Assembly: GCA_004026145.2 (NCBI GenBank)
Contig: CP034975.1
Location: forward strand, 15,504,955 to 15,568,954
DNA: 64,000 bases
Source: Takifugu bimaculatus
Lineage: Eukaryota > Chordata > Actinopteri > Tetraodontiformes > Tetraodontidae
Reading direction: 5' to 3'
Below, piece after piece: positions 50,828-61,800 of this stretch. Numbering within the stretch: the stretch's first letter is position 1; each line of letters opens with the position of its first letter. Under the pieces are notes generated by a model, which saw nothing but the letters and a program-made list of their open reading frames with translations, was not told the DNA's origin and searched no databases. The translations under genes and the position numbers were made by a program.

Positions 50828-52632
50828 GGGAGCACTTGTTTGGGCTTTAATTTAACTTCTTTTGAACAGTCAATGCTCCCCTCATGTGGTCATATTTTGA
50901 ATTACACAGGTTTTAATTCTGGCGTCTCAGAGGGAGCGACTGCTCCAGGTTTCCCCACAGGATTATTACAGGATAAAACCTCTGGACTGAAATATTTCGG
51001 TACTTGCAGACTGGAGTAACAAAACAGCAGCCCGAGCAAGGATTTAGCCACATTTAGCGAAGTAAATGTACATGAACATGTACTCATAAATGGACTGCTC
51101 GGGATGAAATGATGTAAGAAATCTTACAGCAAGTATTTTAACAACAAAATATAAATTCTGTACATATATAAATTCTAATGAAAGCTGCTTATGACCACCT
51201 TAAATATGGGGCTTCACTATAGGAGCCTTCAGGTGAAAGACTGTGGCAAACATCCAGGCCTTGAAATGCACATTTCAAGTGGTTGGCCTGTGTTGTGGAC
51301 CTAAAATTGGGATTTTAAGAAAGATAAACAACCCCTCTACCTTTGGAAATTACAGCTATCCATAATTTTAAAAACACATTTTAAAGCTTTGTACCGTAAA
51401 ATGTGGTTTTGTGGCGGACACATGGGGGTGCATCTCACACCCAGGTGATGCATGGGGTGATGGGCGTGGTTAGCCCTTGATTTGATGCACTGTTCAATGC
51501 GCCATTTAGTAAATTCTGCTGGATGCAGAATAAAGACGTCCAAACCATCTGCTCTGTCCGAGTCGTTCCTCGTCCTGCCAGTTTATCGATTTATCGCCGA
51601 ATGCTACGTTTGTCGCTAGATGTCGCTAAATCCCACGGAGTTCATTAAGTTGCTTTAAGACTTGTAAATATATGTAAGATGCACGACATTTAAGGCAAGA
51701 CCGTTTCCTGTTTGAGCAGTTTTTACTCACAAAATTCGACAGTATAAATTTTTTGTGTGTTCAACAAAAACAAACAAAAAAAACCCTAACCCACTTGTAA
51801 CTTCACATTTAGACACGTACGTCTTTTAAATTAAAGGTTTGTTGAAGTTGGTGTAGCTGACAGGGCCGCGCTTATTTAAACATTAGACTCTGGCGCCACC
51901 TGCTGGCGACTTTGTGATATTAAAAATAACCAGCAGTCGGCAGCTATAAATAGACCAGAAAAGGGTGCACTTAAAAAGTGACTTTTTCCAGGAAGAGTTT
52001 CAAAAAATAAAATATAAACATTGCAAATTTCCACCAAGAGTCACTTAAAATGATTTCCTCTGATCTCAATGAAACCAAAATACATTGAAAAAGCATAATT
52101 CTTCCACTTGTAGTTACCAGCGCAGAGAAGGACTCTTTCTGAAAACCACTAAAAACAGAGCTGCTTCCATGAATTCTTCAACAGATTTGGTTCTGTTTTG
52201 GCATCATTTTACTGAAAGCAAACATGATGCTGTCGGGGGTAAACATGTCTCGGTAGTGAAATTCCTGCAGGTGAAAGACAACAAGGTTCTGTAGTCAAGA
52301 GTCTGGATGTAAAATGATAGTTGGTGCATGAATAAAACATGCAGAAATCAGTGGAGTTGGGCCAGAAACTGCACTGCAGTCCACTGGACCTGTGCTTCAG
52401 CCCGGATACATGATCATAAAATGGTCCTTCATAAAGCTCTGCAGCCCCATTTCTGATTTGTTGGCAGTCCGAATGGATTTCACAAGCTTCTTAAAATAGG
52501 AAGACCTGTTACAAACACTTGGCGAAGACCGAAGGTTGAGAAAATGTGTTCTTGTGTTGAGTGAATCATGTCTTCTTCAATTAGCTTTGCTACAAACCAT
52601 TAAAAAAAAAAAAAAAAAGATTCTTTCAATAT

Positions 52633-52638
52633 TTTAAT
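52633..52638 (-). terminator. dnajb11: dnajb11 candidate polyadenylation signal
   Basis: ATTAAA on the minus strand about 200 bp after the stop, followed by a T-rich transcript-strand tract (A17 on the plus strand at 52602-52618). Position and context fit a 3' end near 52610. Variant hexamer, so moderate certainty. Confidence 0.45.
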
Positions 52639-52833
52639 AAACAAAAAGGTTCTCATTATCATTTGGGAAGAAATTCATTAAACTACAGACAGTGTATTTT
52701 GTGTATTTATAACAAATAAAAAATAAAAACTGTCAAACAAATTAAAAACAAATTGAATCCAAGCCGTCCTGAGAACAATCTGAAAATTATAAATACACCC
52801 TGTTGCTGAGTGTCATTGTGTGCGCCCACGCTG

Positions 52834-52898
52834 TCAGTATCCTTGTAGTCCGTTGTAAATCTTCTGCACAGAGCTCTGCTTTAGAAGGCCCCGGATAC
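52834..52898 (-). CDS. dnajb11: dnajb11 last coding exon, dimerisation tail and stop
   Basis: This reads IRGLLKQSSVQKIYNGLQGY then TGA at 52836-52834. It matches the human end VQKVYNGLQGY. Acceptor ttgctgtag. Confidence 0.94.
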
Positions 52899-55800
52899 CT
52901 ACAGCAATGTAAGAAATGTTAATAGAAGCCGCAAACAACAGGCAAAATCAAAGGGTTTCATCCATTATAAAATCTAAATACATCAAGGCTTCATTTAGAA
53001 TAGAGAAACTGATTTTTGAATGTATTACTGCTGCCATTCTCAGTAATTAAAATAATGAAATGGGATAAAACTGATCAGTTGGGATCCCCCATTATGACCA
53101 TCAGCACAACCTCTTATATGCACATTTTTAAGCCAGTGGTGCTGATTTCTAAGTAGTAATTCCTGACCAGTCCTGAGAGTTTTAGAAGTGTCTTAGTAGC
53201 TACTGGTGTCACCATCCATAACCGCACCTCACCCACAGACTGCAGTGGAACTACACACAGTGCACGTTACAGCCTTGAGGTACTGGTTGAATGATTGTGC
53301 GCTCATAAAGTAGATGAGCCAGGCTGGGCTAAACAGTGCAGCAAAAACTGGTGCACAGAACGTTGGGATTGTTAGTGGTGGGTTAAATACAGAGGAAAGA
53401 ATTTATGCGGAATCATCTCGATGAAGATGATGATTTTCCTAAAAATTGAATGCAGAAATCCATGAAATTCCAAAGGGTTCACAGACTTTTTCGTGCCACT
53501 GAATGATGCTGTCGTATGACGCGGTGGACGCCAGAGGTGGCTGTCTCCCGCATTAAAGAAAATCCTCGACTGGATGAGCTTCTCACCATCTTTCTGTTGT
53601 TCGTCGAGCTGTGTCCCGGGGAATTCCACATCAAACGTGATAATCAGGGAACCTCTGATGTTATTGTTGTCAAAGTTTGGCAAACCTTCACCTTTCTTCC
53701 ACATCCGAGCTCCAGGCTTGGTGATTTTATCCCTCACAATGTGGACCTGTTAAGGAAAACACATGAAATCATCTTAAACTTGAAGCATCATCGTCTTTAG
53801 AAAAGTGCACTAGCTGTGGTATCAAACATAATTCTTGTACAGCATAAGAGAGTAAATAACAGAAAAACTACCCAGGAACTGCCACTATCTTAATGCGACT
53901 GGGTCCAAGAAGAAAACTAAATGATGTGGAGGCGTTCTTGCTGCCGAGGACCAAATCTGACCTGCGTTTGAGTGTCCTTGGATCATTTTAGTTACCAAAT
54001 ATTTAATCTTCATATCTGAAAATAGTCAGAAACCTTTGAAGATGTATACTATTAAATGATCATCATATAGTTGTGGATCTAAATGTTAACAATTCAAATA
54101 AACGTCATCTTGGCCACTCTGTATGACAAATTTTTGTACCTGCTTCTCGGAGGGCCAAAGCAACATATGCAGTCATCCATCCATCTTCTAACTGCATTTT
54201 GGGGGATATATTTCACCATCCCCAAGCTTTATGTGTGTGCTTGTGTGTAGTTTGTGGCCCTGTCCCTGGATCAGGAAGCTCTTATCAAGTACCTTGTGTC
54301 CATCCAAATGAACAATATCCATCTCAAAGCCAACCAGGGCCTCCACTAGCGAGATGGTGACATTGGTGTACAGGTCATCTCCTCTGCGTTCGAACAGCGG
54401 ATGTCTAAAAGTAGAAGAATCCCCCACAAAATACCACTTAAAATGTGCCACTAAAATAAAGCTGGAAAAGAGTTTTCAGTAGTCAAAACCATTCTTACTT
54501 TAACACTTTAATACGGAAGCGTAGATCTCCAGGTTCACCATCAATGTGCGGCTCGCCTGTGGTCAACACAGAGGATTTTATATGCACATCACTCATTGTT
54601 CTCACACTCACAAATAATTCTCATCAATATAGACATGCGTAGTGATATTAACTTTATGCAGACCTTCTCCAATGAAAGGGTACTCCATTTCATCTCTAAC
54701 CCCCTGCTCAATTTCTACCTCCAGCGTCCTCTCCTCATTCACCAACCTTGGATAAAAATAAAATCATGTAGTTAGATTGTGGTGATACTTTGTTCAGACA
54801 TCGAAAATAATGAATTATTAAAGGTTTACTCGAATATACATATTGCATTTCATTCTATCCTGTACATCTACAGCACAGCAAGAACTACGGCCACTCACTG
54901 AAGGCTCCAAGTGTCCAACGTTCAGGAGAGTTAGTTTAACAACTTTAAAAAACAGCACCTTTTATCTGTATCTCACTCAAAGCTAGATCAAATCAGCATC
55001 TCTCTATATTCTTCACCCGCAGAAACATCAGGTTTAGTAAGCAAGTTGTGTATGGATGAAGCTTCAGGGAGCCATGCTGGATCACTTGGAATTTGTGTAT
55101 GTAGAATTCATACAAACTCCCAGCTGAGGAAAAAACTAAACATCTAAACATCAGAAATGATTACATTTGGGTGGAATCATACTTTTAACTAATTTTATGC
55201 ATCGTGAGTATTATGTAGCACAAATCTTGATGACTTACTTCACATTGGGGCACTCGTCACAAACTGTCTCCTGGGTCATCTGGAACCGACCTGGTCCGAG
55301 CTGTGTTGTCCTCATTTCCTGTCTGCAGTTACACTTCCTCTTACCGGGGGCTTCTTTGGCTACAGGCTTGTTGCGTACAACCTTCAGGACAGGGCAGGTT
55401 TAGAGAATATCATTAGTTACGTGCAAGTATCCCAGGATGGATCAGGCGATGAGATACTATTTAAATGTGTGACAATTTCAATGAAAGCCTTGTTCAACAA
55501 ACCTCGACAAAGTTTCCAGAGTAGACCTCCTCGAGAGTGACCTCCAGGTCTAGTATGATGTCGTTTCCTCTGGGGATGTTTCTGTCCTGCTGCTGTCGGT
55601 TGCCTCCAAACATGAAGCCAAAGTCACCAAAGAAGCTACACAAACACAGCAAATGAGTCAATCAAAATTTCTTTACTTTACTACATCAGGAAGTGTTTCA
55701 GTAAGAGAGCAGGCAAATGCTAACTGTACCAGAAGCTAAATAGGTGTATTTTGTGGCGAGTGATATGACCATAACTATAATATACAGAACACTCTTCTTG

Positions 55801-57123
55801 TTTGGCAAGATTCTGCCAATATTTAAAATGACTTAAACAGCCACTTTATCACTCAACAATGTCACAGTGAAATAGATCTGAACTTTTGCAGGAATTCCTT
55901 AAAGTGCAATGTGCCCAGCTGTCACAAGCATACAATCCCATCTCAGAAAAGTGGATCTCTAAAAAGACTAGCCACAAAATTTGTGTTCTCCTTTTGCTAT
56001 TAAGCACACAAAATGAGTCGATGAAACAAACCTTGAGAAGATATCAGTTATGAGATCCATGGTGCCCCTCTTTGAGCCCCTCTTCTCCATAAGCATCATA
56101 TTGTTTCCTTTTTTCCTCATCAGAGAGCACCTATAAAAAAACGAGTGTCACTCATTCAATGCAGAAACTCTACAATTTACCTTAAACACATATGGGAACG
56201 AGCAACAGCGGCACATTAAACCAACCATATAAACCTTCAATAAATAACAGCACCCAACTTCGACAAAATCTAACAAAAGTATCTCATTGATTATACAGTA
56301 GCTGTTTATCAAATCTCGTTCCATTTACACAGGCTACACGAAGCAACCAATCAGATGCAGCCACACAGAACAGTCGCCCAATCAGAGAGGCGGAACCTTT
56401 CGGACAAACGTGTATCAAAGTATCGGTCCCCCTTCCTGTCAGTTCCATCCAAACCCCACAGGTAACAAACGGCTCGAACGGCTACAGCAGTGCTCTCGCC
56501 GCCGTCACACTCACCTCATAAGCTGCCCCCAAGTCAGCGAATTTGTCTTGAGCTTTGGGGTCGTCTTGGTTCCTGTCCGGGTGCAGCTGAAGAGCCAGCT
56601 TTCTGTACGCTTTTTTGATGTCCCTGATGGACGCACTCTTACTCACCCCCAGAATCTTATAGAAGTCTCGCCTACAGCAAAAAGATGAATGAGACACCGG
56701 CGTACATAGACTACATGCATTGAGGGTAGGACAGATTGAATTTCGATTAAAAATCAGTCATGAAGCAGCCGAAACCGTGACTGGTTTCAAAGCAAGCTGC
56801 TAGCAAACGAAGCTAGCTAACAATCATCGCTAAAAGACTTAAACTGAGAATATAAACACCCTACTTTGCCGGGCTACTCCATCAGAAAACGAGACACTGT
56901 TTTTGCTCTCTTTTTTAGTGGTAGTGTAATGGATTTATCCTACGGGAATGAATCCTACATATGTACAGCAGGTCTGGACCAATCACAGTAAAACATGTGG
57001 AACTATAGTAGCACCTGGTGATGTTTCACGGCTGACTGTGAGCACTTACCCCCCAAGAACCACCGTGATAACGTAAAGAAGCAGGTAGCATACACCGCAA
57101 ATATTAATTCCTCTGGAAGCCAT
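52834..57123 (-). CDS. dnajb11: dnajb11 (ERdj3), ER-lumenal Hsp40 co-chaperone (10 coding exons)
   Basis: DNAJB11 delivers unfolded clients to BiP/HSPA5 in the ER lumen and stimulates its ATPase. Coding segments in order: 57123-57050, 56671-56515, 56130-56032, 55635-55503, 55381-55239, 54746-54664, 54556-54499, 54404-54293, 53746-53587, 52898-52834. Without one extra base in the third, the product is 360 residues (human 358): signal peptide (1 to about 25), J domain with HPD (about 26-90), Gly/Phe-rich region (FFGDFGFMFGG), client-binding region with paired cysteines (KCNCRQEM and VCDECPN), the N-glycosylation sequon NVT in YTNVTISLVE, and C-terminal dimerisation part ending YNGLQGY. Exon borders are GT-AG and phases agree everywhere except exon 3. 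It is divergently paired with tbccd1. Confidence 0.95.
53587..53746 (-). CDS. dnajb11: dnajb11 coding exon 9
   Basis: This reads VHIVRDKITKPGARMWKKGE then GLPNFDNNNIRGSLIITFDV and EFPGTQLDEQQKD, the C-terminal client-binding subdomain. 53 codons plus one base; acceptor ccttaacag, donor AAAGATG|gtgaga. Confidence 0.95.
54293..54404 (-). CDS. dnajb11: dnajb11 coding exon 8
   Basis: This reads HPLFERRGDDLYTNVTISLV then EALVGFEMDIVHLDGHK and includes the NVT sequon glycosylated in mammalian ERdj3. 112 bp (1 + 37 codons), acceptor ctacttttag, donor CACAAG|gtactt. Confidence 0.95.
54499..54556 (-). CDS. dnajb11: dnajb11 coding exon 7
   Basis: A short 58 bp exon reading EPHIDGEPGDLRFRIKVL. Found from family continuity and splice phase (2 + 18 codons + 2). 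Acceptor tgaccacag, donor TTAAA|gtaaga. Confidence 0.93.
54664..54746 (-). CDS. dnajb11: dnajb11 coding exon 6
   Basis: This reads LVNEERTLEVEIEQGVRDEM then EYPFIGE, the hinge between the two client-binding beta subdomains. 83 bp (1 + 27 codons + 1). Acceptor tttatccaag, donor GAGAAG|gtctgc. Confidence 0.95.
55239..55381 (-). CDS. dnajb11: dnajb11 coding exon 5, cysteine-containing insert
   Basis: This reads VVRNKPVAKEAPGKRKCNCR then QEMRTTQLGPGRFQMTQETV and CDECPNV. It holds the CxC and CxxC pairs that form the disulfide-bonded insert typical of ERdj3. 47 codons plus two bases; acceptor gtcctgaag, donor GTGAA|gtaagt. Confidence 0.95.
55503..55635 (-). CDS. dnajb11: dnajb11 coding exon 4
   Basis: This reads FFGDFGFMFGGNRQQQDRNI then PRGNDIILDLEVTLEEVYSG and NFVE: the Gly/Phe region and start of the client-binding domain. 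One base plus 44 codons; acceptor tttgtgtag, donor GTCGAG|gtttgt. Confidence 0.95.
56032..56130 (-). CDS. dnajb11: dnajb11 coding exon 3, J-domain end, with 1-bp frameshift
   Basis: This reads VLSDEEKRKQYDAYGEEGLK then EGHHGSHN and hits TGA at 56046-56044. The family sequence (SHGDIFSHFFG in human) resumes one base later as GAT ATC TTC TCA AG. The neighbours demand 3n+2 bases (98), but the exon is 99, so one base is extra, most simply the A at 56046 (T on the transcript). Read literally, the protein ends after about 105 residues, J domain only. Splice sites (ttttttatag; CTCAAG|gtttgt) are intact and all other exons are clean, which favours a sequence indel or a recent allele over an old pseudogene. 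Confidence 0.88.
56515..56671 (-). CDS. dnajb11: dnajb11 coding exon 2, J domain
   Basis: This reads RDFYKILGVSKSASIRDIKK then AYRKLALQLHPDRNQDDPKA. It carries the invariant HPD loop that activates Hsp70 ATPase. Acceptor tttgctgtag, donor TATGAG|gtgagt; one base plus 52 codons. Confidence 0.95.
57050..57123 (-). CDS. dnajb11: dnajb11 coding exon 1, signal peptide
   Basis: ATG at 57123-57121. It encodes MASRGINICGVCYLLLYVIT followed by VVLG: a short N-terminus, hydrophobic core and small residues before the cleavage point, fitting an ER signal peptide. Donor GGGGG|gtaagt; 24 codons plus two bases. Confidence 0.92.
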
Positions 57124-57500
57124 AGCTCCCCGTTCTTCTAGTGGAGATAGGAAAATGACAGCCGGTGGCGGAGGCTCGGATCCCGATCTTGGTCATTCAC
57201 CTTCTTCCGTGCCAGCATGCTCCGCCCACTAAACGTCCGCCTTTCGGTCACAGCCCCGCCCACAATTAAAGACACAAGTCACAAATGTGTATATTTCTAA
57301 AGACAACATCTGTTACATAAGTTTGCTCTCGGTGTTGTGAGGCTTCCGTTCATGGATTCATTCAGTTTAAAATAATTCTGCCAGCGTGACCTTTTATATT
57401 TAAAACGAGCAGTCGCGTGCGCGCTGTAGCGCACCCCCGTGTCGCGAGCTGGCTGCAGCAGAAGTGTGTCGCTGGGGTTTTGAAGAGTACTGCGCCAAAC
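57124..57500. promoter_or_regulatory. Shared divergent promoter of dnajb11 and tbccd1
   Basis: The genes point away from each other, with start regions a few hundred bases apart. The interval holds two GC-box sequences (CTCCGCCCAC at 57220-57229 and CCCCGCCCA at 57254-57262), an ETS-like CTTCCG at 57204-57209 and scattered CpG, but no clear TATA box: the usual make-up of a bidirectional housekeeping promoter. The same head-to-head pair exists in human. Confidence 0.65.
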
Positions 57501-57668
57501 AGGAAGTAGACGCGGCAGAGGTATGTGTGCTGTGCGGCTGTTGGGGTTCGCTGTCACAAACTACCAACAAACTACCCTCGTTTCTGCCAAAGCTATGAGC
57601 CGCCAATATTCATGAAAGACAACTGAAGCGGAGCAGCGGGCATTTTTGGGAAAAGATAAAGGTGGAAG
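57500..57668 (+). other. tbccd1: tbccd1 non-coding first exon (approximate start)
   Basis: A GC-rich stretch beginning near an ETS-like ACAGGAAG and ending at donor GGAAG|gtaggt (57669). The acceptor that can pair with it, ccacttttcag, directly precedes the start codon at 58830. The left edge is a guess; a second possible donor (CAGAG|gtatgt near 57520) could make a shorter first exon. Confidence 0.4.
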
Positions 57669-58829
57669 GTAGGTGAATTTTCTGCCGCTACCTTTTAGTT
57701 TGATTGCTAACAGCTAACTCAGGTCAAGATGATACGACTCACAACCACAGTTAGCTTTATATAGAGGTAACTGGCCCTACTTTTTGTGCCATTTGTCCGA
57801 CGAGGATGGTGACGAGACCGGTTAACGCCCTGGTCGGATCTCATTGGTTGTCTCGTTTTTGGCGCTTCCGCATGTCGAGATTAATTTTGTTAAAGAACAG
57901 TGGAAGAAATATTTGGTGTTGAATCGAAACATTTAGTCTCTATGTCGTCCAGTCTTGTTATTTTATACGCCGAATGAAATAAGATTGCTGCCGTGGCAAA
58001 AATAAATTTACGGAAAGTGGCTGTGAGGCTTTTGTTGACTGTTTTCCCCCCTAATAAGTTCACGTCAAAGGAAGCTGGATAAAGTAAGTGATGATCCAAG
58101 TCTCTTTTCTACAAACCAAGATCATGCAGAGTTGTAATCTTTTTTGTTTTTCTTGATCCTTACACTAATTGGGTAATATTGCATTATATAGGCATCAGCC
58201 CTTTTCAAGTAAACTAGGGTTATAGGTTCACAGTGTAGTGTAAAGATTCTATAGGCCTGTTGTTTTATTAGTCCACTTCTGTGGGTTTTCTCAAACATGT
58301 TTGTGAAGTTGGTCATTTTAGCAGCATCCTCATCTCAATCCTGAGTTTGTTCCAGCCATCTTTAGTGATATTTATTGTCATAAATGTATGTTACTACTGA
58401 CACCTGCTGTCAGGGATGTGTCTCTTGGTGTGTTGTGGTGTCGTGATTGGCCATTAAAAAAAGAAAAATAAATATTTTAATGAATATGAAAAAATGGCTG
58501 ACAACATTCGGGTACAGCTGTAACATTTCATGCAAGTTTTACAATCACGAAACCATTGTAAAGTGGTCTGTGCACTGTACCTGTGGTACAAGTAGGATTC
58601 AAAACTAGTCATGTCTGCACCAAAGCCGGTAATTTTGGTTCATTCAGTCATTTAAAATGAACACAAACTGCAGTAGGAGCCATCTTTCCTCTCAGCTTAT
58701 CTCTGCCTTTTGTTTTGTTTGAAAATATGATTGTGTAATCGCCTTCCGAAGCCACTACAGACAGACTAAAAAACTGCCGTCTGTTAGTGAGGGTGTTTCA
58801 GGAGTTAATCACAATTCTCCACTTTTCAG

Positions 58830-58892
58830 ATGGGTACAGACGCTGTGATCATATGGCCACGCATGGAACCCTTCTTACTGGGCGTCTTGCAG
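58830..58892 (+). CDS. tbccd1: tbccd1 coding exon 1
   Basis: Twenty-one codons, MGTDAVIIWPRMEPFLLGVL plus Q. The ATG is the first three bases after acceptor ccacttttcag. EPFLLGVLQ matches human EPFIVGALQ, so the exon is secure despite its size. Donor TTGCAG|gtttga. Confidence 0.9.
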
Positions 58893-61800
58893 GTTTGATC
58901 ATCTGTTTATTGAAAATAATTGCTAAGTCCTCAAAAAAAAACCCCAAACTTGATTTAGTCAGGTGCTTGAATACAGTTTTAAAGTTTGGCAAACCAAAAA
59001 GGAAGAATAATTACCAGTAGATATAAACTTAAAAAGGTGAAATAAAATACTTCACTTTTTTTTTCTTAATGTGTTTAGTCCAACTCAGCAAAAACAGACA
59101 TTTTAAGTTGGGTAATTTAATGTTTTATTCAATTGCAGGTGGCCCCCTCCACAAAGCTCAGTATGCATTACCTTCGCAAAATGTCAGCTTATGTGCGAAC
59201 GCGAGACGGCTGCTTCCCTGTCTTGAGCTGGTCGATGTGGCGGCATATTGCGTGTGGAAAGCTCCAGCTCCCAGAAGATCTCGCGTGGCTCTACTTTGAG
59301 ACATTTGATCTTCTTACTGACCACAGTGCAGTGACAAGGTTGGAGTGGGCAGAGGGTCTCTCCCAGTGCTCGTCTAAAAGTGAGCTCGACCAACAGAGGA
59401 ACAAGGTAACAGAATGAATGGGTGGATGTATTAAACTGAAAATGTGAGGCTCACTCAGTAGCTCTAATAACTGTCATGGAAGATCTGATTGGTGTTTTGG
59501 CCCCGACAGGCTTTAATGTGTTTGTTTGTTGTTTTCAGTTGTCGGTGGACACCCTGAAGTTTCTCCTCTTCCTCTACATCCAGCAGCTTAATCGCGTCTC
59601 TCTAAGGGCCTCTTTGATTGGTGAAGGGTGGCCTAATCGCACCCGATCCCCATCTCCATCAGACCGAGAGGCCAAGACAAGCATGCAGAACAAGGTCCTC
59701 CACCTCGCTAATGAGGCATTTAGTGAATTTCTGAAAGCTTGGTTTAAAAAAAAAAAAAAAAAAAAATTGCAATTTTGCAATAATGTTAGATCAAAAATAG
59801 GGAGAACCAGGGCTGTATTCCCTGTAAATATAAGTTTGTTTCATTAATCTCATTCAAAAATTATTATTTTTATGTATGAAATTAAATTATTATTGCTCGG
59901 CTAAGCTAGTTTTCAAACTAAAGCTTTATTTTTAGGGAATAATTCCAGCTGGAAAGCTGGAATAGCATAGTGACAACATGATGTGTTCTATAACTGTGCA
60001 ACATGAGCGGGTACCAAACAGCACATCTTTCCAGTTCAAAGTGCAGATTATTATGTTTCACTTCTCTGTCATGACCAGCTCTGGCTTCTTTTGTTGTTTC
60101 ATTGCTTCTGCAGAACTGGGACGATCAGGCCCACCTTGTATTTGTTCAAAGTCATCTGGCGGAGATTCTGGAGCTCCTGGTGGGACCAGCCCAGCTGTCA
60201 AAGTCTGGACAAACCTCCAGAGACTGCCAGGTTTGTAAACAACAGAGTAAGAGAGAAAATTGGTATCGAAGCCATTTTATTTCAGATCTAAGCAGCTAAC
60301 CACCTCCATTCTTAGCACAACAGGAAGCTAAAACTGGTGCTATTATTATATTATATTATTATGATATTATTCCTTATTGTAAACAAAGAAATACTATGGG
60401 ATGCTGTTGGGTCATTGACTAAAGCCAAAGCCGTGTGCAAAGATGCCCAGTCAACTCAGAGAACAGCATGAACATTTTTTCCTGTTGGACCACCTGCTGT
60501 CCTGATAATTATAGATTCACATTTGAAGGGTAAAAACACTCAACTTTTCTAGCATTATTTTTGGAGTTTTGTTGTTTTGGGGCGTAGTATGTGCAGATTA
60601 CATGAACACATCTAATATGTGTCCTTTTATTTAAAGGTTTTCGTAGTGAAGCCGCTTTACTATAAAGCCTGGGGATTGTAACTATCGAGAATTCTCTAAA
60701 CTGTCCATGATATTCTGATAGATCCCACTGGAGGTGGTACGAAGTCTCGACCTGCTCCTGGAGGGCTCTACAAATCACAACAGAACCAACGTGCAACCAA
60801 TCCACAGGCTCCTGAGCGAAGACCCACTGCAAAGCCAGGCTGGATACTCTGCACTCAGCTGTTGTTTCAACCTACACAAGCTGCTGTCCTGCGTGCAGCA
60901 CGTCCTCACTCTCAACCCATTTGGGATGAGCGCCTGCCTGCGATCAGGAAAGAAGCTGGCCTGGGATCAGCAGGGTATGCTAAACTCTCTTGGTGTATTT
61001 CTTTCTGTAGAAATGTTTGACATTCAGGGGACATGTTCTGTCTTCACAATTCCAATATTATCCAGTAATAAATGTGACAGTGAGCAAAGTTAAAGGCCCT
61101 GACTCCCAATGAAAACGGCTCAGAGTTTCTGAAGGCAAAGCTGAAATATTCAGTGACCTAGTCAGTCACATGATCTCGACCACAGAGCGTGGATAACTAA
61201 AGCAAAACACAACAGAAATATAAGAAACATAACTGGCAGAAAGAATACGCAGTTTGGAAAAAAAGGATGTTTTAGTTGGTCTTCAGTTTAGCTGTTTGAG
61301 AGTTTGGACTTGGTTTAAGATTAGAACTGGGCTTAGGATAAGGTCAGGATTAGGGGTGGGCATTTAGTATTGAAAGACAAGGGTGTTGAAACCAGTGATT
61401 TGAGGGCAGGAAACAAACAGCTGCTTTCACCTGGGTCCAGGTTTTCTAGAGCTGTGTCTGGAATCACTCCCTAGTCCCGTCATAGTGCCTTAATTAAAGA
61501 GTTCACCATTTTGTAGGACTGTGCAAATGTTAATCGAGGTTTGCTGCACCCTATTAAGTGCTCTCAATGTATCCCATAATGCACTGTGAAAGTGAAAAGT
61601 AGCGTACAACTGCTGCTCCCGGACTGAGAAATATGTCCCATCATCCTTTGGGGTCACATGTGGGAAGCTAAACTTGACATTATTTATTACTGTGTGCATT
61701 GTTTTAATTATTGGTTAAAAAACACCAACTAAAATTACTTGAACATCATCGATTTAGTCTGTATTCATTATGTGATACTCGGCGCTCTGCCTAGTGTGTG

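Larger units (their letters stand above)
36471..52600. other. Gene-free region between satb2 promoter and dnajb11
   Basis: About 16 kb without recognisable exons on either strand. It holds CpG-rich blocks at 37500-37870 and 38280-38550, microsatellites, a 3 x 19 bp tandem repeat, and long unique AT-rich stretches (for example 39890-40010 and 41520-41720) that may be regulatory. The longest open frames (41465-41848 plus, 47218-47568 minus) match no family I know. Confidence 0.65.

Noticed and set aside
52300..52600. Possible DNA-transposon remnant next to the dnajb11 3' end
   Set aside because: A few short motifs looked transposon-like, but no terminal inverted repeats or transposase reading frame could be seen.
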